From Toxonevra muliebris (lineage: Eukaryota; Arthropoda; Insecta; Diptera; Pallopteridae), in contig OY829329.1 in assembly GCA_963691655.1 (NCBI GenBank), forward strand, positions 52,739,279-52,803,278: 64,000 bases of DNA. Reading direction: 5' to 3'. The notes below the pieces were generated by a model, which worked only from the letters and a program-made list of their open reading frames with translations, had not been told where the DNA came from and searched no databases. Positions 34,816 to 47,175 of this stretch are shown piece after piece. The translations under genes were made by a program, and so were the position numbers. Numbering within the stretch: the stretch's first letter is position 1; each line of letters starts with the position of its first letter.

Positions 34816-35380
34816 ACACTTAAACAAATTTTTAAATTTATTTTTTGCACCGAAACCAAATATTTAACACACTAAAATTTATACACCCTTTGAATCTTTT
34901 TCTCGCTTTTTTTTACAGGTAAACTGCGCTTGCGAGTAGCGACACAAATTTAATTGTTTTCCCACTTTGAAATTGGCAGCATTTTCAAACTATTCTATGA
35001 TTCCAAACTTTGTTTACAAAAGCAAGTAAAATTATGGGGTTTCCTTGATTTTATTTTTTTAAATCGAACTTATTCATTAAATATGATTTATTGTTTTTCA
35101 AGTTAACATATTTTTAACCTTTTATTTTGATATTTTTATTTTTACTTTTGGTTTCACTTTTCTGGGATTTACCCACCTGCATCTGCTTTAATTTTGTGCC
35201 TGGTATTTTTGTTCTTGATAATAGTAAGCTCCAAATATTTGAAACATATTTCCATAAAACTGAGAGATTTAAGTAATTGCTTAGTCTAAGTTTATTTGCC
35301 TGACAATTTCCAGGTTTCTGTTATATGCCTCCTGGTTTCTTTCCTCTCTCCTTTATGTCGCAACACTCATGATGTATGAG

Positions 35381-35885
35381 TAACGCTCGTATCTTTTTTC
35401 CGACCAAAAACTGTCTATTTCTACCAAAAATTTTTATAAAACTGTAAATTGAATTGAAAAAACTGTATATTTCGCGGTATCAATTTTTTTCAGTAAAAAT
35501 TTACCATCTGAATAGTCTTCGTTCTCCATTTTAATATCTCCTTCTGTAGCTGTGTTGAATTTGTGCTTTGAAGAAATTTGTCGAAGCGATTCCAGATTTG
35601 CTGTGAGGTATTTATAGACGTCAACGCATAGATATTTCAAGTTACATTTGACGATCAGAATCGCTTTCAATGTTTCCACTTCTATCAAAAGTATACTCGC
35701 AACGAGTTGCCATTGTTCTCTCAGATGTTTTGCATTGCGATTGATAATTTGTGTTTCGTAGCATTCAAAAATTTTATATATTTTTTCTTAGTGTAAACGC
35801 GGTATTTCGGCAAAAAAGGCGGTATGCGGTATTTGAGTATAAAAAACAGTGAAATACGCGAAAAACTGTATATATACGAGCGTTA
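35381..35885 (-). mobile_element. hAT-superfamily remnant with perfect 8-bp duplication
   Basis: Inverted ends TAACGCTCGTAT (35381) and ATACGAGCGTTA (ending 35885) are flanked by TGTATGAG on both sides (35373-35380, 35886-35893). The minus strand inside encodes a fragment resembling the C-terminal end of hAT transposases, so ends, duplication and coding relic agree. Confidence 0.85.
35434..35690 (-). pseudogene. C-terminal fragment of a hAT transposase
   Basis: The minus frame reads IEVETLKAILIVKCNLKYLC followed by a Tyr/Leu-rich segment ending ISSKHKFNT. The pattern 'xxETLLxIKCNxxYxCxxFyxY...xxxSxKYN' is typical of the residues after the dimerisation domain at the very C-terminus of many hAT transposases. 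The catalytic DDE core and zinc finger are absent. The short acidic tail before the right end may be out-of-frame sequence. Confidence 0.55.
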
Positions 35886-36373
35886 TGTATGAGTTATATT
35901 TGTACACATAAATGGAAGAGACCTATATCTTTATGTCGGACCCGGAAAGTGACTAAACGTTTCTTAGTTAATTTTAATTCTTGGAGCTAAAAGGTGGTGC
36001 CGTGTTGGAGAAAAAATAATTTCTTTCTATTTTTGATTTTTGACCGTGCTGAGCATTGAAACCGGGCATACTGTGCAGGAGTCTAGCACACTTACTATTA
36101 TACATTATACATTATATTATATAGTACGGATTGCAACTCCCAAAACAACCATGTATTCTTTGAAATAAAAATATTTCCAATACTCTCATAATAATTATTC
36201 TTTAATATGTGTAGTCAATTTCGAATCCAGTTGAACAATAGAGAGTTTTGAGAACAAACTTGACTTTTTTTGATGTAATGGCCTTCACTGGTCTAAACTC
36301 AAATTCAAAATACTCTGTAGACCAACCAGTTTTCTATAAATTTCTTTATTAATATATAGAATATATAAATAAA

Positions 36374-37461
36374 CTAGATGGGCTCGCCCTTGTTCGACCC
36401 TAGTAAAGTTTCGGTAATATGAAAATTATATCAGAAAAACATTTGCGAAACAAAATAACATACGTGGCAACTTTCGATCTAAGTCTATTTATTGCAGTTT
36501 TCATTCACATTATTTACACAGGTACTCGACTCTCACTTGCCCATTTCAAGTACTTTGTTTTTTGGGAAGCTGCAATGCCCATTTTCACGTAAAATTACCG
36601 CATTCTGCCCAATGTCCAAACTACTAGCAGCATATCGATTTCATAAACAAATTTTCAATATTTTCCTTACTGTGATTCTTCACAAATTTTATTTCAAGTA
36701 TTTCGTTTTTATGTTATATGCCATGCCAATTTGACTTGAAATGATTACATTGTGCCCAATAACTGCTACTTACATACCTCTTTTACACACAAACTGTCAT
36801 TGTCTTTCTTATTATTTTTTCCCCGGTTGCATCGCTTCAAACATTTCCTTTATAACATACCGCTATCATGCACAAAACTACATTATCTTACTTACTACGG
36901 TTTCTCAGATACACCACTTGAAGCACTTCTTTTTTAAGGGAGGTCCCTTAAAAAAGAAGTGCTTCAACCCATTCCTTGCTCTAACCCATTCATTTTTTCT
37001 TGTAGCATTCCACTGGCAAGTAAAGTTCTGGTGCCAAATTTCAATACTGTACTACAAATAAAACAGTATTCAAAATCAGGGTTGCATGGGAGGTGTCACA
37101 CCCACAAACCCAAGCCACTCATATTTCCCCCACAGATTCCCGTTAACAAATAATTCTTTCATACCAAATCTTGGTTCAGTATCATTTCTGCGATATCTTA
37201 TAATGAAATTTCAGGTAATATGGAAAGTGCCCGTCCTCTTATCCAATCTCACCCATATTTTTCTTGTAGCATGGCTTTGCCAACCAACGTCCTTCCACCA
37301 AATTTCAACATTGTACTGTGAATGATTCTGAAAATATATCTAAAAAAGCTTTGGAATTGCTTGGAAATTACCACGCCTACTTATCCAAACTTCCTCATAT
37401 AATGTATACTTTCTTACCTGAAAGCACACGGATGTGCGTACGTAATTTGCTTAAGGTCGGA
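36374..37461 (-). mobile_element. Second Helitron-type element (different family), 3' end at left
   Basis: Read on the minus strand, the end at 36374 is GGGCGAGCCC (hairpin GGGC/GCCC), then AT, CTAG and a following T, the Helitron 3' pattern. The interior has repeated modules such as 'cttgtagcat.cc.tggcaa' (37001, 37262) and 'ccaaatttcaa.a.tgtact' (37035, 37300). The 5' end is set only by abutment with the next element, so it is tentative. A 50-bp palindrome lies inside. Confidence 0.45.
36918..36967. repeat. 50-bp palindrome with 24-bp perfect arms
   Basis: TTGAAGCACTTCTTTTTT plus AAGGGA forms the left arm and TCCCTTAAAAAAGAAGTGCT plus TCAA the right arm, separated only by GG. All 24 positions pair. 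Such a hairpin could extrude or form a strong RNA stem. Confidence 0.9.
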
Positions 37462-37471
37462 TTAAAATAGA

Positions 37472-38710
37472 CTAGCTGACCCGGTAGACGTTGTTCTGCC
37501 CTTTCTACGAAGAATCGGGAAAATTTAAGTTTATTTCAATGAAGATGAATGAATTTTCTTGGTGTTTAAAATTGAACATTGGTAATGACAATTCAAGCTT
37601 AAAGGACGTGCATTGAATTTGGTAAAATTCTAGATTTGAAAATGAGGAATCAAAATTGACATTTTTAAAAGTATTTAATTTGCATAAGAATATCAAAGAC
37701 CATTCTAGAAGTTATATCTAATTCCAAAAACTATTAAAAAATATTGGACCCATTTGCTATATATTATAAAAATGAAATTTATTATAGAATTTGTTACAGC
37801 GCCACCTATCGGATTTTTACATAGCTAGGCAGGTTCTTGAGATATTTCATAAATTAGTAGGAACAAAAAGTAAAAAAAGGAATAGGCAAAGTAATAGAAA
37901 ATAGTAATGAAAAAAAAAAACAGTAAAAAGTAGTAGAAAATAATAGTAGAAATAGTAGTAGTAGTAGTAGGAAAACATAGTAGTAAAAGGAATAGAAAAT
38001 AGTACTACAATTTGTTGTAAAAAAGTAGTAAAAAGAGAGCAGAAAAAGTAGTAGAAAAATAGTTCAACATAGTAGTACAAAAATAGTAAAAATGGAGTAG
38101 AAATAATAGTAGGAATAAAAACTGTAAAAAGTAGTAAAAAATAGTTAAAAGTAGTAGTAGAAAATAAGAAAAAATGTATTAAAAAAGTAATAGAAAAAAG
38201 TATTAAAATAGTAGTAGGAAATATTGGTTGAAAAAGTAGTAGAAAATAAGAAGAAATTGTAGAAAAAATATGTTTAAAAATAATAGAAAATAGTACTAGA
38301 AATAGTAGTAGAAATAGTAGTAAAAGATAAAATGAAGCATGGTGCCACACCCACTAATCCAACAAACTGAAAGAATTCAAATTTGAGTACCGTACCTTAA
38401 ATGCCTCCTAAGATATCTCATAATGGAAATTCAGGCTATGGAAGGTGCCACACCCCCTTTGTCAATCCCACCCATATTTTTGTCAATTCTCGTTATTGTA
38501 CCAAATTTCTGTACTGTGCTGTAAATGGTTCTTGAGATATACCCAAAAAACTATTAGGATTGTATGAGAGGTGCCACGCCCACTTCCTAAAAGCCATTAT
38601 GAATAGCTATGTTTCATTTTCCCGCCTAAGAAAATATATTCTGGAAATATGTCTTTAATCGATCAAGTCGTTTAGAAGTTACACGATGTCATACACACAA
38701 AACTCTAGGA
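37472..38710 (-). mobile_element. Helitron-type non-autonomous element, copy 2
   Basis: On the minus strand it ends GGCAGAACAACGTCTACC, GGGTCAG, CTAG, then T. The hairpin pairs 5 of 6. It matches copy 1 (26340-28258) through the conserved terminal 150 bp, the 'gcgccacctatcgga' block, the microsatellite core and the GTGGCACC modules. The 5' end is probably near 38710 (TCCTAGAG after A), in line with the A|TC rule, but is not proven. A mariner-like element is inserted 8 bp beyond it. Confidence 0.7.
37855..38325. repeat. AAATAGTAG microsatellite inside Helitron copy 2
   Basis: About 470 bp of imperfect AAAATAGTAGTAG repeats, the inverse of the CTACTATTT core in copy 1. The Phe/Tyr/Leu-rich minus frame across it is an artefact of the repeat. 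Confidence 0.8.
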
Positions 38711-38718
38711 TTTTATAT

Positions 38719-39475
38719 AAGGGTTTTCCATTAGGGACATAACAATTTCGTATCTTTATATGAAGGTACCTTTAAATTTTTTAATGAACTGTCAATGTCA
38801 AAAGGTTAGTAAACGTTTTCATCATGGTTAAGTTCACGAACCATCAACGTTTGGAAATTATTAAAAATTCCTACCGAAATTCTGAGTCGGTGGTAGCCAC
38901 TTTAAGAGCGCTTACTCCAATTTTCGGTCGTAATAATCGTCCTACCCGATAGGCTGTGCGTTCTATAGTGGATAAATTTGAATCTAGATTTTCACTATTG
39001 GATTTCTGGTGCCAAAAAGACGGTGTACCGCACAAAGCGAAGAAAATATCGCAGCCGTAAGTGTATCGACTCAAAATGACCCAAATCAGCCGATTCCACG
39101 TCGTTCTTAAGAATTGGGCATCGCTCGAACGACACTGTGGCAAATTTTGCGAAAAGATCCCATTGGATTTCTTTTTATGGGGCTATATCAAGTCACTGGT
39201 CTATGCCAACAAGCCAGTAACTTTAGACGAGCTCAAAGATAATATCAAACGCGAAATTGCCAACGTTCCGGTCAAAATGTGTGCGAGAGTGGTGGAAAAT
39301 TGGGTTCAAAGAATCGATCGCTGTAAACGGGCTCGTGGTGGTCATATGACCGAAATCGAATTTCATTCATAAAATGTAATGCTTGCACAACCATAATAAA
39401 TTTAAACTCAATATCTCAAAAAATTCTGTGTTTTATTAATAGATAAAATTGTTATGTCCTTAATGGAAAACCCTT
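38719..39475 (+). mobile_element. Internally deleted mariner-like element
   Basis: AAGGGTTTTCCATTAGGGAC at 38719 and its near-perfect inverse at 39475 continue into ACATAACAATTT on both sides, a 28-30-bp TIR. Flanking sequence is TATA-rich, so a TA duplication is likely but ambiguous. Inside is a deleted transposase. Confidence 0.8.
38824..39372 (+). pseudogene. Transposase with central catalytic domain deleted
   Basis: ATG at 38824 opens MVKFTNHQRLEIIKNSYRNS, a helix-turn-helix N-terminus, continuing to a stop after NRPTR and on to SIVDKFESRFSLLD. Then the frame breaks (39000-39060). The C-terminus resumes with PLDFFLWGYIKSLVYANKP, DELKDNIKREIANVP and RARGGHMTEIEFHS, ending at 39372. DFFLWGY contains or follows the last catalytic acidic residue in this family; the first two catalytic positions are missing. 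Dead copy. Confidence 0.75.
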
Positions 39476-39719
39476 TATAAAGATAAAACTTTTTATCTTA
39501 TAATTTTGAAACCCACATCAATTCTAATACTGTTCATATATACAAGTTTTCTACATAGGCGAATGCAGGTGGAGGTAGGTGGGTGGTCAATAGCTCGTTT
39601 GGGATCTCAAATACATACCAAAATTCTACTAGTTAATTCGAAAATTTTGACTGGGCCTGCTCGTCATCCATCACATCTGGTTGAAATTCGGCGTTTGCCC
39701 AGGTCCTTGGCATAGCGAC

Positions 39720-40800
39720 TTATTTATTTATTTTTATTTTCTACAATTATCCTAATGCTACAGAATATAATATCCTAAATATAATTAACATTAGTCACGG
39801 CAGGTATTAAGCTTGATTTTTAATATTTAAACATAAAACATGAAATTAAAAATATAATCTATAAACTATGAAATATAAATAATTATGCATATATAAAATT
39901 TAGAATAGGAAGAATGATTAAAATTTAAAACAAAAGATTAAATGGAGAAATATAACAGAAAAAATATAGGTAGTAAAATATAAAATTTTGAGACAGATTA
40001 AACTGGCTTGAGAGTTGAGTCAGATGAATTTTCTTGTATATGTATTACGTAAGAGAAAGATCATAGAAGAGGAAGAAGAAAATGGTCTCATCGTTGGCTT
40101 GCGAGATATTTTAAAAGTAAATTTTTGAAATGCCGTGTGCTGCTGATTGTGAAGACGGCATGACGGCAATTTATTCCAAAGACGGATAGAGAAGATGTAG
40201 AAATGTCGCTCAGATGTAAGGGTCTCGAATTTTTTGTGAGGTGAAATGTTGTGTTACCCAAAAGGTGCGTAATATGCCATATACTTTACCGATCGTTGCA
40301 TAAATATGATCGTTCCACGTCAGCGTTCTATTAAAGATAACACCTAAGTTTTTTGCAGTGTCAACTAGGAGAAGAGCAGAACTATTTAGCATGACCTTAG
40401 GTAGATTAGAGGTATCAAGTAGTTTCTTGTGTATTATAAGAAATTTCGATTTTGTGGGGTTAAGACACAAACCATTCTTTTACGCCCAATTACGAATGGA
40501 GCGTAGGTCAGCATTGAGTTTTTCAGCTCCTGTGTTAATATCGTATAGCTTACAGCTTGTATATAACTGCACGTCATCTGCGTAAATATGCACATTGCAG
40601 AAATTTAAAACTGTGGGTAAGTCATTAATATACAGGGTGAAGAGCAGAGGTCCTAAAATTGAACCTTGAGGAATTCCTTTTGGTACGGGTAGAAAATTGG
40701 AGATGCACATTCCAGCACTTACGGCTTGAGTATGGTCTGACAGAATCTGAATTTTTTACAAAAATCCATACAACACGTTAGGCTTGGTTTGGTTTTTCCG
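39720..40800 (-). mobile_element. 5'-truncated LINE with reverse-transcriptase fragment
   Basis: On the minus strand, RT motifs run from about 40745: SDHTQAVSAGMCISNFLPVP, KGIPQGSILGPLLFTLYIND and the catalytic box YADDVQLY (Asp-Asp present), then a stop, then GLCLNPTKSKFLIIHKKLL and LGVIFNRTLTWNDH. A frameshift near 40210 leads to RHFYIFSIRLWNKLPSCRLH, the usual C-terminal signature of Jockey/CR1-type RTs. The 3' end lies near 39720 at A-rich ATTTATTTATTTTTATTTT (inverse). No RNase H follows, in contrast to the other LINEs here. Confidence 0.8.
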
Positions 40801-40804
40801 GGCT

Positions 40805-42580
40805 TTACAATCTTAAAGTCTCTGTTATTTCGTTGATTTCTTTGGGTCTTTGGGTAGCTATAAATTTAAATGTAATGTTTTCAGATTTATCTCTGAATTT
40901 CTGCACTTAGCAATCTAGATGCTTCAGTTTATGGATCGATTTCTCTGGCGCCTTTAGCCTTCGAATATATAATTTTAGATTAAAGTTCAATATCACAATG
41001 CTGTTGTCATTAAAATTACTCATTGAAATATTTCAGTTTTACATATTTACCGAACATTTATTTACATATTATTTACCTGTACATTCATATAAAGTGCAAC
41101 CAAATATGGAACACACATACAAATTCCATTCACCATAAATGAACAATCGATCGAATGAATATAAACGAACGAATGTTTTAATTTATTACAATTGACATTG
41201 TACCAACGCTGCATATTTAATTAGTTTATTTGTTAAATATACCATATAATTAATCATTATATTTAATAAAGAATTTTAGAGGTGTAGGATTTGGACAAAA
41301 CATTTTTTATTTACTCGTTTTTTTTTTGTATTTTTTGCAAATATTTATTTAACTGTAAGCTGATTATAATTACATACAATAATTTTACATTATACACATG
41401 AATACAATGGAGAAACTTTACCACGCGTAATATTACAAAGCAAAAATGTGTAAAAATATTACATTAAAGTTGATTTACGAAATCCCCAAATATGCGAGTA
41501 CATACGCGAGCGAAATCTTTTCCCACACTACTCAATTGAGGTGGCTCAAACCCAAAAAAAAAAAAGAATTTTGACACCAACTATATAGAAATACTTACAT
41601 AAATATTTACAAATATATGTGTGAACGCACTTAATAATTACGCTAAATCATTGAAAATAGCTACTGGTATTTGTTGTGTAAACAAATCTCTATGCTTAAG
41701 TGATAAAATTTCAAAACAGAAAAATGCCTATCATAAAAAAATATTCATCAAAATAAAACTTCAAAAAAAAGAAGAAGAAGAAATACGAGTACCAAAATGT
41801 AATGAAAAATCTTTGATTTACGCTTCATCATCGTAATTATCAACCTTTATTGAAAAGCCCATCATTAGGGTACCACGAAGGACAGAAAAAACATGAGAAA
41901 TCGTGAATAAACAATATTTTTTACTTAAATGCAAAGGGTAAGAAACCCTTATACTGTTTTTTTTTCGTGTAGTTACTGATTTTTTGTTTATTTTTTATTA
42001 TTTAAGAAGTTTTTAATTGCAGGAAAATGACAGTAAGAGAAGATGTTACAAATTGACAGTTGCTGGTTAATTGTTGTGCATGGTGATTTAAGTTAAAGGT
42101 CAAAATTTCAAGTTGGCATAGGTTACAGCGCCTAATTTTTAATACCTACGAATTTTGAAAGTCATCCTAGTTAATGGAGAAAGAATTGAAAAATTATATT
42201 AAGAGAGTTGTGATGGCTTAAACCCTCATGATTTAGCATGAAGTTTTTAATTTTGGTTGAGAAAAGTGATAATCAAATATTTATCGGAAACTTGTAACTA
42301 TTGCAATTATTCGTAGTCTAGTAAAATTTCGCTAAAAGGAAATAATTGACAATTGATTGATAATTGGTCGAAAATATATCGGTGATCTAACCAGACTTTT
42401 ATTATTTTCATTATTCCTATTTTTCGGACCCATTTTCTAAATAATACAAGTCGAATGTATGGGGTTTTCTTGGCTTAGCGACCAGAGTTGACATATTCAT
42501 TCTTAAAAATGTATGGACGGCCGTAAATGATCAGAACCGAGAGTTTCGCACTTTTAAGATCTCCTAAAAGTGCAAAATGA
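40805..42580. other. No gene recognised
   Basis: AT-rich DNA. The plus frame at 41621-41836 has no family resemblance. Confidence 0.4.
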
Positions 42581-42589
42581 AGACAGCGT

Positions 42590-43180
42590 CTGAGTTGAAA
42601 TACGGTTTGAGTTGAAGCATGGTCTGTCTGGATTGGAACAATGTTGGATTTGAAACATGGTCTGAATTGGAACATGCTCTGACGTAAAACGCGGTCTGAG
42701 TAGGAACACAGTCTGAGTTGGAACACGGTCCGAGTTGGAACACGGTCTGAGTTGAAACATAGTCTGAATTGGAACATGATCTGGATTGAAACACTTTCTA
42801 CATTAGAACATTGTCTTATTTGGAACAATGCTCGATTTGAAACACGATCTGCATTGTAGCACAGTCTGAATTGGAACACGATTTGAATTGGAACACGGTC
42901 TGAGTTGAAACATAGTCTGAATTGGAACATGATCTGGATTGAAACACTTTCTAAATTAAAACATTGTCTTATTTGGAACAATACTCGATTTGAAACACGA
43001 TCTGCATTGTAGCACAGTCTGAATTGGAACACGATTTGAATTCAAACACGGTCTGAGTTAAAACGGTTAGAACACGGTCTGAGTTCGGATACGGTCTTAG
43101 TTGAAAAACGGTCAAAGTTGGAGCACGTTCTGAGTTAAAAAATGGTTGGTCTAAGTTGAAACACAGCCTGAAGTCGTAGG
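42590..43180. repeat. 17-bp minisatellite with 153-bp higher-order repeat
   Basis: The unit GGAACACGGTCTGAGTT (17 bp) and variants run head-to-tail. The nine-unit block starting at 42737 is repeated at 42890 with only a few differences, giving a 153-bp higher-order period (9 x 17). All three frames are partly open on the minus strand (FQLRPCSNSDRV-like), which is a property of the repeat and not a gene. Confidence 0.9.
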
Positions 43181-43835
43181 CGGTCCGACTCCAAACTTCT
43201 TCCTTGATATTATTTTTTTTTAAATTAAAACGCTCTTACATCCTTCAATGCTAATAAGTCACGCTAAACTCAAATAAAAGAAAAAAAAGAAGAAAATTCA
43301 AAAAAACTGGAGCATTTTTCAACAACAAATCGTAAAACTTTAATCTTTTTGTGCACTCATGAAATTATTACTTAAAATTCAACTACAAACATTCACTCTC
43401 TTTGCTTCAAAACTGAAAGTTCACACCCTCAAAAATTAAGAAAATCCCATTTAAGTAATATAGTAATGAAGGCAATTTAAAAAAACCCGCAGTGAAAATT
43501 TGACTTATTCTGGTGTATCTAAATCAAAATGACTTAAAGTCAATGACAACTTAAACCCTGCAAGAAAGAAAACTTTATGGAAAAATAAAATTCTCCCACG
43601 ATTTTCGCTCAACCCTTCAGAACAAACAAAAATAGTGGCATATAAAAAATTAAATGCAATTAAGAAAACAACATGCAACTTCAATAAAAATCGATGAAAA
43701 CAGTAGCAAATTTGACGGACTTTTTTGTTTTGTTTTATAAGTAAACAAATGTAAATTGTATACAAATACAACGAATGCACCTTTTTTAAACAAAGAAAGT
43801 ATCTATGAGATACTTATTGTTAGTTTGTATGCATA

Positions 43836-45161
43836 TTAGGGTGGCCCTTAGTTATAGGTAATATTTCAAAAGTAAAAATTTGCTACTTCCTTGTACTAAT
43901 CTGGTTCCAATTAAGAAAAAACCGGGCTGTTGAAAACTTCAGCTCCATTGGACAACTTCTAGGTGACCCTCAAACGCCTTGAAGTTGAAACATAGTATAC
44001 GCTCTATTTAAAAGCGGTATAGTCTTCCCCATCTTAACCATTTTCTTGTTTCTTCTTAAAGAAATTTATTTGGACACATCCAGAAAATTGTGTGAAAACC
44101 TTCTGAATCAAATTTTCTAAAAGTAAATTCGCACAATTCTTGAAACAACATGAAAAATATAATCGCCAACAACTGCTATAGGAGAAACGTATTTTTATTA
44201 ACAAGAATAATATCGATAGTATCAATTGTGAATTTCACAAGAATTTCAACTAAATTCACTTGAAATGCCGAAAGTAACTCAGCAATCCTAAAAAACAGGG
44301 AAAATATGACAATATTGGTAAAATGGCAAACAGCATAACTGGATTTAAGATGGGAAATATTTTATCACATATTTTTGACCATGGAGCAATAGCTGCGTTT
44401 TATTCGCCACTTGCTTCTACCTATGTATAACTAGCAGCGATAATTGTATGGGAAAACAACAACAAAGCTGCAGAGAAAACACATATAATTATAGTATACA
44501 AAAATTCTTCTTCTTCTCCAAACTTATAATCAGTCAAAAACGAAATTCGATTCTCAATGAAATTCCTTTTTTGTCGTGTGTCCACCTAAATTTAAAATTC
44601 AAAATTTCAACGAAATTCACTCTCGTGTATTCGCACTATAAGGGAGAATTTAGTAGCAGTTGGGTATTTTTTACGATCTTCGGCAACGATTTGTGAAACC
44701 TTTCCGGTTTCTCAATCAATATCCTGATAATTTATCAATTGACGCATGAACAAAAAGTAATGATAAAGTGCTTTTATTCCACCTGGTGATAGAAATCAGG
44801 CTCGAACGTACACCCGAACAAGAAAAATACAAATTCTTTTTAAGAGTTCTTCTCCTTATGAGATAACTGAAACTGGTCTTGAGAAAGGTATATCTTAAAT
44901 GCATAAATCATTGTTAACTCTAACAATTCTGGTTGTTTCTTCATGGAAAGCAGTTGTTTTAGAAATCTAAGAACAAAAACTTGATTTATCTGAAAAAATG
45001 ACTTTCCGAGCGACAATGTACAACTTCATGGTCGATGAGGGCCGCCTTGCAGTTGTCCGATTGAGCTCAAATTTTGCGCAGATTATTTATTTATTGATTG
45101 AAACAAGATAGGGGTCTGGGAGCTAAACTTTTAGAAAGTTGAAATATAAGGGCCACTCTAA
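43836..45161. mobile_element. Element with long imperfect TIRs starting TTAGRGTGGCCCTTA
   Basis: The left end TTAGGGTGGCCCTTA and inverted right end TTAGAGTGGCCCTTA extend inward for about 130-150 bp, including 'gagctcaatcggacaac' facing 'agctccattggacaac'. The target duplication is unclear. A partial copy of a second MITE lies inside (about 44490-44650). Confidence 0.6.
44490..44650. mobile_element. Partial copy of the 47176-47684 MITE
   Basis: 'aaaaattcttcttcttctccaaacttat', 'ttttttgtcgtgtgtc.acctaaattt' and the end 'cactctcgtgta.tcgcactataa' match the right half of the 47.2-kb element. The left half is lost or too diverged to recognise. Confidence 0.65.
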
Positions 45162-45164
45162 CGC

Positions 45165-47170
45165 ATATATGTTTAATAATGTTTTTTTTTTTTTTTTGGT
45201 ATACTGAAAGTCACGTGCGCATTTAATTTATATTTAATGTTGATTTACATGAGAAATTTATTTAAAAAAAATACACACTTTAATTGAAATGAAATTATTT
45301 ATAAGCAAGCTACTTCAGTGATAAGTACATACAAAGTATGAAAGTAATATGAAGGGTTGTTTTATTTATGTTTATAAGGTAAACAACCTACTTTTTTGCT
45401 TCAATTAAATATTGCCCTGTAATGCAGACAATATAATTTTATTTGATTTTTACCGCTATATGACGGGAGTAGAGGAAAAAGTGGTGAATAAATATTGATA
45501 AATTTTTTTGTTTATTAGTTTATAAATGCTATTTATGATAAGTTACAATATGAGTTTTATTTTTGGAAAACTGATTCCAACACCTGGAAATGAAATATGT
45601 TCTTGAGAATATATTGACTATAGTTTTCCTCAGTATTCGTCATCATTTAAAATAAGGTTCTTTAAATATCATTTCATTGTCATATAAATGGAAGTATATT
45701 TCAATCTTAGAAATCATAGGCTTATGATCAATATTCATCATATTGCTGAAGAAATTCATAAAAATTTTGTTTTTTTTTTTTGTGTTGTAAACATCTGCAA
45801 ATTAGAAATAGCAGAAATGCGTTTTGTTAAACTTTGCAAAGTTTTAGCTCGTTAGGTAAAAAATAAACTGCACTAAAACACGCAATTTAAACGCATGTGG
45901 GCAAACTGCATTCATTAAATTCTCTAAAGTGAAATTAAATTGAAACAAAGTATGCCCCCTTCAAGCCCTTTTTAAAAATTCCTCAAATACACTCAAGCAT
46001 AACTAATTTCTGTTGTGGCTGCTGTTGTTGTTCTGTTCTGAAAATATATAAAATTTATTTATAAACTAAACGCATTAATTTATGCTACACATTCATTTAA
46101 TTTTTTTTTTTTATAAAAAAAATTCACAAAACCACATCCTAAAGTTAGTTGAAAAAATATTCAAAAAGAAAAAAAAAAAAAGAAAAGAAACTGAAGACAA
46201 AAACATTCAACAAATTTATACTATGTATGTATGCAAAACTTTAATTCGCATACAATTAAAAATGAAACAGAAATAAATTAAATAAAATAAAATAAACTGA
46301 ACTAAAGAAAAAGAAGAACGTCGAGTTGCACTACCAAACTGTCACTCAATGTAGTCAGTTTAGTTGTAGTACAAACACGTCAAACATATCAAACCGAATA
46401 CGTCAAACGACGTATTGCAAATTTTTCGTTGTTGTTGTTGTTGTTAGTTATTTGTTTTCTGCTTTGTCGTTCTTCCTGCCCAAAAACGGAAACAGCACAG
46501 TTGTTTTTGAATAATTTATGAAAATCAGTATTTGAATTTTAATATCGAGAATGTATTGAAGACACTGCCTGAGTTTCAGAAGCAGCAACTCAATTAAAGT
46601 TGAAGTTGTAAATAAAATAGAGAAATAATTTCTTAAGTGATTTAATCGGTGTTGATCGAATATGCAGATAACTTAAAAATTCTGTGACACGTGACACTTT
46701 TTAGAGTTTTTTCTTTAAAATACTTTGTTTCAGTGCAATTCTGAAATAATTCTAGAGAAAGGGAGATGAGATTTTAGTAAAAAAAATATACAGCCTATCA
46801 CCATTAGTAAATTCTAAAAAACCCTACTTTGTGTTATTTATTGTATATGTTTTACATCCCTATAAGTTTTCAGTAAATCTAAGACAAAAAACAATAAACG
46901 AAAAAGGACCAAGGAGAATAAAAAATAATTTTTTAAATTAAATTAATTGTTAATAAAAGGAGGATTAAAACTGCAAAAGCATCAAATTTAAGCAGTGATG
47001 CATTTTTATTGGCACGGGGTGTGACTTGCAAGTGCTTTAAAGTTTTTTCAATATTTTTTAGTACTTGTAAGTATTTTCAAGAATTTTTAAGTATTTTCAA
47101 GTTTTTCATGAATTCAAGGTTTGTTTATTTGGCTTAATGAAACGCCATTTTTTGTCGAAGTGACAAAGTG
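45165..47170. other. No gene recognised; short GTT microsatellite
   Basis: AT-rich. (GTT)n at about 46430-46445. No supported exon. Confidence 0.4.
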
Positions 47171-47175
47171 ACTAA

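Noticed and set aside
42475..43032. 185-codon minus-strand frame with FQLRPCSNSDRV-like repeats
   Set aside because: All three frames are repetitive and partly open because the 17-bp unit lacks stops; no start context or flanking exons.
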